Positions 1 to 4,986 of a DNA stretch of 5,807 bases are shown piece after piece; position 1 is the first letter of the stretch; each line of letters starts with the position of its first letter. Origin of the DNA: Haloarculaceae archaeon (GTDB lineage Archaea > Halobacteriota > Halobacteria > Halobacteriales > Haloarculaceae); contig JAHENN010000121.1 of NCBI GenBank assembly GCA_018609665.1, positions 1-5,807 on the forward strand, read 5' to 3'. Both the position numbers and the translations under genes were made by a program. The notes under the pieces are model-generated. The model was not told where the DNA came from and did no database searches. It saw only the letters and a program-made list of their open reading frames with translations.

Positions 1-105
1 CACCTCGTCCTCCGTCATCTCCATGGAGTTGTGGTACGTGCAGTCGGGCTCGACGAGCACGTAGACGGTCCCCTCGTCGTGGTAGTCGGGCCGGCCGGCG
101 CGGCG
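1..105 (-). pseudogene. Internal fragment of Ski2-like DEAD/DEAH helicase (motif VI), opposite in orientation to its C-terminus
   Basis: Read on the minus strand with codons ending at positions 105, 102 and so on, this stretch gives GRAGRPDYHD, then GTVYVLVEPD, then CTYHNSMEMTEDEV, and is open to the window edge. GRAGRP is SF2 helicase motif VI (the arginine-finger motif, usually QMLGRAGRP in Ski2-like/Hel308-like helicases), and the following VEPD...E..EDEV resembles the region after motif VI in haloarchaeal helicases of the DUF5814 type. In such proteins this segment lies shortly before the C-terminal part, which here is encoded on the opposite strand immediately to the right. The text before GRAGRP is distorted: it reads QPLGR plus an extra R and is read from DNA that encodes the C-terminus on the other strand. 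The homology therefore seems to end near positions 97-106. I see the motif and the orientation switch directly; the family name is from memory. Confidence 0.72.
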
Positions 106-333
106 ACCAAGCGGCTGAACGACCGCATGGTCGGCGAGGTGCCGACGAAACACGCCGTCGGGAAGCTCCTGGAGTACGGCTTCATCGACGGCCTGGAGCC
201 GACGCCGCTGGGCCGGGCCGTCACCGAGCACTTCCTGGAGCCCGACGAGGCCTTCGCGATGCTGGACGCCGTCCGGAAGGGCGTCGACCCCTACGAACTG
301 GTCGCAGAGATTGAACTCCGCGAGGAACACTGA
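100..333 (+). CDS. C-terminal part of haloarchaeal DEAD/DEAH helicase (DUF5814-type), 5' part missing or inverted
   Basis: The frame ending at the TGA at 331-333 encodes TKRLNDRMVGEVPTKHAVGK, then LLEYGFIDGLEPTPLGRAVT, then a tail with EHFLEPDEAF, a VRKGVDPYELVAEIELREEH end and many acidic residues. This matches what I recall of the C-terminus of haloarchaeal Ski2-like helicases carrying DUF5814: a winged-helix-like PTPLGRAV segment, then a helical tail. The helicase core would unwind nucleic acid using ATP, but no core motif is encoded upstream on this strand. The frame stays open to position 1, but upstream of about 100 its translation is low-complexity and valine-rich and looks like the antisense of the motif VI fragment. 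A GTG at 31 would open an apparent 100-residue protein; I doubt it is a real start. It converges on the next gene with only 8 bp between the stop codons. Confidence 0.75.
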   Translation, partial: AATKRLNDRMVGEVPTKHAVGKLLEYGFIDGLEPTPLGRAVTEHFLEPDEAFAMLDAVRKGVDPYELVAEIELREEH

Positions 334-341
334 CGTCCCGG

Positions 342-596
342 TCAGGACGACTGGGGACGGTCGTCCGCCCGGACGCGCCACGTCGTCGCGTTCGTGTACG
401 ACCACTTCTCGACCTCGGGACCGCCGTCGGCGTCCTGGAGTCGGGCGAGCAGGACGCCGACCTGGGAGGGGGTCAGCCCGACGTCGTCGGCGATGAACTT
501 GCTCTTGACGTAGGCCTCCCCGCCGGCCGCCTGCCGGCGGAGGTACGCCGCGAGACGCTCCCGGTCGGCCTCGGTAATGGAACGGCTCCGGCTCAT
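342..596 (-). CDS. Small winged-helix-like protein (haloarchaeal DUF7123-type)
   Basis: This 84-residue protein starts at the ATG whose complement is at 594-596. Residues about 9-21 form a helix rich in Glu and Arg (EADRERLAAYLRR). The segment YVKSKFIADDVGLTPSQVGV (about 29-48) has the pattern of a helix-turn-helix, in which a 'decide whether the element is present' helix is followed by a recognition helix. The segment VEKWSYTNATTWRV (about 62-75) looks like the beta wing. The layout resembles the small haloarchaeal DUF7123 family, whose members are thought to be DNA-binding but have no assigned target. It is the second gene of a pair: its ATG overlaps the TGA of the upstream membrane-protein gene (ATGA), so translation is probably coupled. 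The family name is from memory and the DNA-binding role is inferred. Confidence 0.75.
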   Translation of the reverse strand: MSRSRSITEADRERLAAYLRRQAAGGEAYVKSKFIADDVGLTPSQVGVLLARLQDADGGPEVEKWSYTNATTWRVRADDRPQSS

Positions 597-841
597 CGGT
601 CCCTCCCGTCGTACCGGTGGCCGACGACGATGGCCACGAGGTTGACCGCCACGAGCAGGGCGACGGTCGTTCCGGCGAGCGATTCGCGGGCGTAGAGCAG
701 GAACGCGCCGAGGTGGACGAACGGGAAGGCCGCCGCCGTCCAGAACGCCATCCCCTCCAGCAGCGCCACGAACCGCCCGAGCAGCCGGACGGCCGGCCCG
801 GACGGTCGTGAAGCTACAGCGTGTTTCATGTTCGACGCCAT
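593..841 (-). CDS. Small two-helix membrane protein
   Basis: This 82-residue protein has a short basic N-terminus (MASNMKHAVASRPS) followed by two hydrophobic stretches, about residues 23-50 (FVALLEGMAFW to HLGAFLLY) and 57-74 (GTTVALLVAVNLVAIVVG). They are joined by a short charged turn (ARESLA), and the protein ends in a charged tail (HRYDGRDR). It is probably an integral membrane protein with both ends on the same side. I do not recognise the family. The start could be the ATG at 841 or a second in-frame ATG at 829 (MKHAV). I prefer 841 because a TATA-like element lies about 30 bp upstream, which would leave an almost leaderless transcript. Its stop codon overlaps the start of the winged-helix-like gene by 4 bp, so the two form an operon. 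The winged-helix protein could regulate or partner it, but the sequence does not show this. Confidence 0.72.
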   Translation of the reverse strand: MASNMKHAVASRPSGPAVRLLGRFVALLEGMAFWTAAAFPFVHLGAFLLYARESLAGTTVALLVAVNLVAIVVGHRYDGRDR

Positions 842-869
842 GCACCGGCGTATCAAATGCGTGGCTGAA

Positions 870-878
870 GGTAAAACG
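870..878 (-). promoter_or_regulatory. TATA-like element for the membrane-protein/winged-helix operon
   Basis: On the minus strand this reads CGTTTTACC, an A/T-rich island in GC-rich surroundings. It is centred about 33 bp before the ATG at 841. Archaeal TATA boxes sit about 26-30 bp before the transcription start, so the leader would be only a few bases. It lies inside the 47-bp gap downstream of the BofA-like gene, so the pair can be transcribed independently of that gene. Confidence 0.45.
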
Positions 879-888
879 GCTCTTTGAG

Positions 889-1164
889 TTACCAAGCGAG
901 CGGCGCGACGGCCCCGACGAAGGCGACGTCGAAGGTCGCGAGCAGGACGACCAGCACCGCTCCCGGCAGGCCGCCGACCGCACAGACCAGCACCGCGACC
1001 GCCGAGATCTCGACCCCGAGGCCGGCGGCGTTGGCGACGACGAGGACGATCACCCCGACGACGGCGTTGACGACCAGCGGCTTGACCGCGCTGATGATGC
1101 GGTAGGCGCCGAACAGCAGCGCCAGCGCCAGAATCAGAAGTCCGATCTCTGTCGTCGTGACCAT
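889..1164 (-). CDS. BofA-like integral membrane protein
   Basis: This 91-residue, almost entirely hydrophobic protein has membrane segments at about residues 6-25 (EIGLLILALALLFGAYRI), 30-48 (LVVNAVVGVIVLVVANAAG) and 52-86. The pattern of a KPLVVNAVVG helix, then NAAGLGVEISAVAVLVCAVG, then GLPGAVLVVLLATF matches the BofA family (N-x-x-x-G, G-hydrophobic-x-I, G-x-P-G). In Bacillus, BofA inhibits the membrane protease that processes pro-sigma K. Haloarchaea neither sporulate nor have sigma factors, so that role cannot carry over; a membrane-protease or scaffolding role is only a guess. The ATG at 1162-1164 is the only good start, with a TATA-like element about 27 bp upstream, suggesting a leaderless mRNA. 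The gene is divergent from the tRNA. Confidence 0.78.
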   Translation of the reverse strand: MVTTTEIGLLILALALLFGAYRIISAVKPLVVNAVVGVIVLVVANAAGLGVEISAVAVLVCAVGGLPGAVLVVLLATFDVAFVGAVAPLAW

Positions 1165-1186
1165 GCGCGGCGATTCTCGGAGCCGT

Positions 1187-1195
1187 GGTAAATCC
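1187..1195 (-). promoter_or_regulatory. TATA-like element for the BofA-like gene
   Basis: On the minus strand this reads GGATTTACC, centred about 27 bp before the ATG at 1164. The spacing places the transcription start at or beside the start codon, as in leaderless haloarchaeal genes. It resembles the element before the neighbouring minus-strand operon (both end in TTTACC). Confidence 0.55.
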
Positions 1196-1210
1196 CTTGC
1201 GGCCGGAACG

Positions 1211-1219
1211 AAACGTTTT
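1211..1219 (+). promoter_or_regulatory. Possible promoter element of the tRNA gene
   Basis: AAACGTTTT is the only A/T-rich patch between the BofA-like gene and the tRNA. It lies about 32 bp before the tRNA 5' end, a plausible TATA position. It contains the perfect palindrome AAACGTTT (1211-1218), so it could instead be a protein-binding site. Confidence 0.35.
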
Positions 1220-1247
1220 CACGCGGGCGGGCGGTACGGCGTGTCGT

Positions 1248-1320
1248 GGGGCCGTGGGGTAGTTTGGTATCCTTCGGGCCCTGGGAGCCTGTGACCTCGG
1301 TTCGAATCCGAGCGGCCCCA
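1248..1320 (+). tRNA. tRNA-Pro, anticodon read as TGG
   Basis: A complete cloverleaf can be drawn. The acceptor stem 1248-1254 (GGGGCCG) pairs perfectly with 1313-1319, with discriminator A at 1320. The D stem is 1257-1260 with 1269-1272. The anticodon stem 1275-1279 (CGGGC) pairs with 1287-1291 (GCCTG, one G-T). The T stem 1296-1300 (CTCGG) pairs with 1308-1312, with loop TTCGAAT. The seven-base anticodon loop 1280-1286 is CCTGGGA. This places TGG at 34-36 and G at 37, as expected for proline tRNAs. CCA is not encoded. No intron is visible. Position 33, normally T, is C in this fold. The identity as tRNA-Pro is firm; the exact anticodon rests on the loop alignment, and a one-base shift would read GGG but would break the stem. 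Confidence 0.88.
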
Positions 1321-1417
1321 CTCCCTCGAACCCCCCTGCCGGTTCCGTCCCAGGGAGGTCGGTCGTCTTCGTGAATGGCCGTCGGAAGCGCGTTCCACTC
1401 CTGCTCCGGGGGTGCTG

Positions 1418-1428
1418 TATTTTATATG
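1418..1428 (+). promoter_or_regulatory. TATA box of the PD-(D/E)XK gene
   Basis: TATTTTATATG is the strongest A/T-rich box in the window. Its centre is about 28 bp before the ATG at 1452, which predicts transcription starting at or within a few bases of the start codon. This selects 1452 over the upstream in-frame ATG at 1371, which would lie before the promoter. Confidence 0.75.
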
Positions 1429-1451
1429 CCACCGGGAGACCACGCCTGTCC

Positions 1452-2237
1452 ATGGAATCACACAGGAAGGGTGACCTGACCGAAGCGACCGTCTTGACCG
1501 AACTCAAGCGTCGGGATATTTCTGTTTCCCTTCCGTTCGGGGACAACGAGCGGTACGACGTGGTCGTCGAGACGCCCGGTGGTTGGCTGTTCCGTGCACA
1601 GGTCAAGACCGGCTGGACGCGCGACGGTGCGGTCGTGTTCAAGGGGTGCAGCCAGCACACGAATTCGGAAGGGAACACCTACGAACGGTACACGGACGGA
1701 ATCGACTGTTTTCTCGCCTACTCCCACGACGTGGAGCGTCTGTTCCTCGTGTGGGAGGAGGAAGCGGGGACGAGTATGGCGATCCGCGTCGAGGAGCCCG
1801 AACAGCGCCACAGGACGGCCAACTGGGCGGACGAATACGACTTCGATTCGCGCTGGCCACCGGACAACCGCCGAATCAGGTCGGTGAGTGGCGGTCGGAG
1901 CCCCGCCGTCGAACCGGTCGGCGAATGCCTCCAGGAACGTCGTATCCCGTTCGTGCAGGTCGAGAACGAACCGTACCACTTCCTTGCGTGTGACGACTCG
2001 AGCACCCGGCACACCTGCTCGGGGAGCGTCGTCGACGGTCGTATACGGTTTCCGACCGAGGGTTCGGAAGCGATCGACGCCTACTGTATCCGCTGTTCGG
2101 AGGTGGACGGAATCTACCTCGTCCGGGACGAAGAGTTCGACCGCTCGGTGTCGTTGCGTGTCGACCCGCCGGACCAGGCCGACGCCTTCATCAACTGGGC
2201 CGCCGACTACCGCTTCGACGAGCGGTGGCCGCCGTAG
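1452..2237 (+). CDS. PD-(D/E)XK nuclease-family protein with a degenerate second repeat
   Basis: This 261-residue protein opens with KGDLTEATVLTELKRRDISV, then LPFGDNERYDVVVE and RAQVKTGW. This is the core of the PDDEXK_5 family (group I intron-associated PD-(D/E)XK endonucleases, related to I-Ssp6803I). Candidate catalytic residues are E11, D36 and the Q50-V51-K52 triad, with Gln at the position often held by Glu or Asp. FKGCSQHTN (about 63-71), a Y/D-rich segment, FLVWEEEAGTSMAIRVEEP (98-116) and NWADEYDFDSRWPP (124-137) complete the domain. Residues 154-261 repeat the layout: LQERRIPFVQV, VVDGRIRF, IYLVRDEE, SLRVDPP, NWAADYRFDERWPP. The lysine of QVK appears replaced by serine, so only the first copy seems catalytically competent. 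Its substrate is unknown. The gene is less GC-rich than its neighbours and sits beside a tRNA, suggesting transfer. The start is fixed by the TATA box. Confidence 0.85.
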   Translation: MESHRKGDLTEATVLTELKRRDISVSLPFGDNERYDVVVETPGGWLFRAQVKTGWTRDGAVVFKGCSQHTNSEGNTYERYTDGIDCFLAYSHDVERLFLVWEEEAGTSMAIRVEEPEQRHRTANWADEYDFDSRWPPDNRRIRSVSGGRSPAVEPVGECLQERRIPFVQVENEPYHFLACDDSSTRHTCSGSVVDGRIRFPTEGSEAIDAYCIRCSEVDGIYLVRDEEFDRSVSLRVDPPDQADAFINWAADYRFDERWPP

Positions 2238-2283
2238 CACCGGTCATATGTTTGGACGCCTTTGTCAGAACCTTTTGTACGGC

Positions 2284-2293
2284 GGAAAATAAC
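2284..2293 (+). promoter_or_regulatory. TATA-like element of the M14 carboxypeptidase gene
   Basis: The sequence GGAAAATAAC is an A/T-rich element centred about 26 bp before the ATG at 2314, so the transcript would be nearly leaderless. A second A/T-rich patch, CCTTTTGT at 2271-2278, lies just upstream; its T run could serve as a termination signal for the nuclease gene. The promoter lies in a 76-bp intergenic region with no other gene. Confidence 0.6.
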
Positions 2294-2313
2294 CGGACGC
2301 CTGAGTCACACAT

Positions 2314-4947
2314 ATGTCGGAGGATCCCTTCGAGACGGCACCCATCTCGCGGCGCCGGTTCGTCCAGTTGTCGGCGGCGACCGGCGGCGCGCTCGCGCTG
2401 CCGGGCGCGGCCAGCGCCGCCGTCTCGTCGCCGGCGTTCGACGCGAAGTACCGGTACGTCCTGAACCACACCCCCGAGGGGTACGAGGTGCCGACAGCCG
2501 TCGAGTTCGGCGACGCGGCGTCGCTCGAGGCGATGGCGTCCGTCGCGGACGACGTACGGACGACGACGGAGCCGGCGCCGGCCGCCTACGCGCAACTGAC
2601 GACGGCGGAGGCGGAGCGGGTCGCGGAGCTGCCGACGGCCCGGACGCTGCACTTCTCGCCGGGCGCCAACCCGTTCTGGCGGCTCGGTTACTACCCGCTG
2701 GGCGTCTTCCCGAGGCCGGAGCGGAGCGTCGACTACATCGACTTCGAGGAGGTCGTCGCCGGGTTCGACCACCTCGCGGAGACGTTCGACGACCGGATGC
2801 GGGTCTTCTCGGCCGGCGAGAGCGCCGGCAAGTACAACTACATCACCGACCGCCGGGACCCCCGGGACGTGCTCGTGGTCGAGATCGCCGAGGACGTCGA
2901 CGACCGCGAGGCCTTCGCCGAAAAGAAGCAGGTGCTCACCAACTGCACCATCCACGGCAACGAGCGGGCCGGCGGCGAGGCGGCCCCCCGGTTCATCGAG
3001 GGGGTGCTGCGCGGCGAGTACCCGGAGGTGGGGGCGCTGCTGGACGAACTGGCGCTGGTCTTTACCTTCACCAACCCCGACGGGTGGGCGGCCCGCCGGC
3101 CGCAGTACGAGAGCCTTGGCGTGCCGGGCGCGCCGCTGCACGAGCGGGGGAACCTCGGCGGCGACACCAACCGCCAGTTCCCGAATCCCGGGTGGATATC
3201 GCCCGACCACACCGTCGCCGAGCCGCTGGGGCGGACGCTCGACGGCGAGACCGAGCCGCCGGACTACGTCGCCGAGACGACGCCGGACATGCTCGGCTTC
3301 GTCGAGCACTGCCGGACCTACGAGAACCTCGTCTGTGCGATCGACCTCCACGGGATGCTGTCGTCGAAGGACTTCGTGCTCGCGCTCGACGGCGCCTCCC
3401 AGTCGTCCAGCGACGACCTGGAGAACAGCTTCGAGCTCATCGACACCATCGGCGACCGCATCACCGCCAACGTCCAGGAGTGGGAAACAGCCGGCGAGGC
3501 GCTGTCGCCGGTGACCGAGACGTTCAACCTGGGGGTTGTCCCCGAGGAGGCGTACAACTTCGGGACGCCCGTCGAGACCATCGGCTACTCCGGGACCGGC
3601 TTCGTCGACGAGTGGATGGCCTTCCCCGAGGAACTGGGCGGGCTGGGCGTTCCCAGCCTGACGATGGAGATGTCGTACTCGAACCTGGTCGGCGGGAACG
3701 TCTACGACCAGGCGCGGGTCGGCCTCCAGGTCGACGGCTACCAGGGGGCCATCCTCGGTGCCGTCGACTTCGCGACCCGCGACGTCACCGGCCGGGTCGA
3801 CGCGAGCGGCGACGTCGCCTACGTGACGACCAACGCGCTCACGCGGCGGGCCGAGGACCTGGGACACGTCGACGGCGACGCCGTCGCGTACGACCCCTCC
3901 GGAGCGTCGACGACCGAGGAGACGACGGTCCCCGCCGGCGGGTCGGCCGCCGTCTCCCGGACGGTCGACGCCGGGGCGACGACGCTTTCGGTCAGCCCGC
4001 ACGTCCACCGCAGCGTCGCGAGCGCGCGGCTGGTCGCCCCCGACGGGACGACGGTCCGTGAGTTCGAGGCGAGCGAGGGGCGGGCGCTCGGCGGCCGCTG
4101 CTGTGCGCTGCCGACCTGGCAGGTCGACGACCCCGCGGCCGGCGAGTGGACGGTCGAACTGGACAACGCCCTCGCGACGCCGGGCGACGCCGAGGTCGGG
4201 TTCACCACCACGGCGGCCGACGCGCCGGACCCGGCCGCCGAACTCGGCTACGAGCAGCGCGACTACGAGGTGACGCCGCTGCGGTACTTCGAGGACCTCG
4301 ACGCGGACGCGAACGTCGCCGTCGACCCCGTCGAGTCCGGCGGGGTCGACGCGGTGGCCCTCGACGACTACGACCACCTGGCGCTCATCCACGACGACGT
4401 CGACGCTGTCGACGCCGTCGAGTCGTTCGTCCGCGACGGCGGCAACCTCGTGCTGACGGACACCGGGCTGAACCTCCTGCCGGAGCTGGTCGACGGCATC
4501 GGCGACGGCGACGTGACCGAACAGACGGCCTACGTGGGCGAACTGGACGAGGTGAACGACGACCACCCGCTCGTGACGGACCGCCGGCCCATCCAGGACC
4601 ACCTGTGGTACATCGCGCCGGTCGGCTACTCGGAGAACGAGGCGCCGATCTACGGCGTCGACGCGGCGGCCTTCGACGGGGCCGGCGGGACCGTCGCCGG
4701 CACGACCGGCGGCGACGTCGTCGTCGGGACGCTCGCGGTCGGCGACGGCCAGATCCAGCTGATCGGGAGCCTGCTGCCGCCCGCCGAGCAGTCGAACCTC
4801 CACCCGTTCGGCATGGTGGACTACGCGGCGACGTACTTCGGCCACCTCGTGATGACGAACGCGCTGTTCGCCGAGCAGATCCGGGAGGTCGACGGCGAGG
4901 AGACGCGCCGGATCGGTCGCGGGGACGGCGGCAGCGGCGGCGACTGA
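2314..4947 (+). CDS. Tat-exported M14-family zinc carboxypeptidase with a long C-terminal extension
   Basis: This 877-residue protein starts with a twin-arginine signal: SRRRFVQ (12-18), a hydrophobic stretch and an AASAA end near 36. There is no lipobox cysteine and no C-terminal anchor, so it is probably released outside the membrane. The M14 domain runs from about 160 to 490, beginning at FSAGESAGKYNYI. Zinc ligands are H214 and E217 in the HGNE motif and H346 in IDLHGM. N286-R287 in GGDTNRQFP is the substrate-carboxylate pair, and E452 in LTMEMS is the general base. M14 enzymes remove C-terminal residues from peptides; specificity cannot be read here. Residues about 490-635 look beta-rich, with GEWTVELDNA like a P-domain or jelly-roll accessory module. 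Residues about 645-870 look alpha/beta, with VESFVRDGGNLVLTDTGLNL resembling a glutamine-amidotransferase/ThuA-like fold without an obvious catalytic Cys. The C-terminus ends GGSGGD. The M14 assignment is strong; the extension folds are inferred. Confidence 0.92.
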   Translation: MSEDPFETAPISRRRFVQLSAATGGALALPGAASAAVSSPAFDAKYRYVLNHTPEGYEVPTAVEFGDAASLEAMASVADDVRTTTEPAPAAYAQLTTAEAERVAELPTARTLHFSPGANPFWRLGYYPLGVFPRPERSVDYIDFEEVVAGFDHLAETFDDRMRVFSAGESAGKYNYITDRRDPRDVLVVEIAEDVDDREAFAEKKQVLTNCTIHGNERAGGEAAPRFIEGVLRGEYPEVGALLDELALVFTFTNPDGWAARRPQYESLGVPGAPLHERGNLGGDTNRQFPNPGWISPDHTVAEPLGRTLDGETEPPDYVAETTPDMLGFVEHCRTYENLVCAIDLHGMLSSKDFVLALDGASQSSSDDLENSFELIDTIGDRITANVQEWETAGEALSPVTETFNLGVVPEEAYNFGTPVETIGYSGTGFVDEWMAFPEELGGLGVPSLTMEMSYSNLVGGNVYDQARVGLQVDGYQGAILGAVDFATRDVTGRVDASGDVAYVTTNALTRRAEDLGHVDGDAVAYDPSGASTTEETTVPAGGSAAVSRTVDAGATTLSVSPHVHRSVASARLVAPDGTTVREFEASEGRALGGRCCALPTWQVDDPAAGEWTVELDNALATPGDAEVGFTTTAADAPDPAAELGYEQRDYEVTPLRYFEDLDADANVAVDPVESGGVDAVALDDYDHLALIHDDVDAVDAVESFVRDGGNLVLTDTGLNLLPELVDGIGDGDVTEQTAYVGELDEVNDDHPLVTDRRPIQDHLWYIAPVGYSENEAPIYGVDAAAFDGAGGTVAGTTGGDVVVGTLAVGDGQIQLIGSLLPPAEQSNLHPFGMVDYAATYFGHLVMTNALFAEQIREVDGEETRRIGRGDGGSGGD

Positions 4948-4967
4948 CGCGACCCCTCCGTTCGCAG

Positions 4968-4980
4968 CCGGCGGAGCCGG
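4968..4980. terminator. Small GC hairpin between convergent genes
   Basis: CCGGC at 4968-4972 pairs with GCCGG at 4976-4980 around a GGA loop, in the 39-bp gap between two converging stop codons. Archaeal termination relies mainly on T runs, and none follows here. In DNA this GC-rich a 5-bp stem can arise by chance, so the role is weakly supported. Confidence 0.2.
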
Positions 4981-4986
4981 TCGCCG

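Noticed and set aside
808..1191. 127-codon + strand frame opposite the BofA-like gene
   Set aside because: Very rich in Asp, Arg and Gln without domain features; it is the complement of a hydrophobic membrane-protein gene.
1371..1451. Upstream ATG giving a 27-residue longer nuclease
   Set aside because: It would start before the strong TATA box at 1418-1428, and the extra residues do not look like the family.
593..1678. Long minus-strand reading frame running through the tRNA, giving a peptide with GPLGFEPRSQAPRA
   Set aside because: The GFEPRS-type peptide is a well-known false translation of the antisense of a tRNA gene. Only the last 82 codons of this frame are a real gene.
1458..2240. 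260-codon minus-strand frame opposite the nuclease gene
   Set aside because: It is antisense to a clear PD-(D/E)XK protein with its own TATA box. The minus-strand product shows no motif.
2262..4061. 599-codon + strand frame overlapping the carboxypeptidase
   Set aside because: The product is an Arg/Gly/Pro-rich shadow in the +2 frame with no recognisable domain.
2191..4845. 884-codon minus-strand reading frame opposite the carboxypeptidase
   Set aside because: Long antisense frames are common in GC-rich genes. The translation is dominated by Arg, Val and Asp runs with no domain signature, while the + strand has a full M14 active site.
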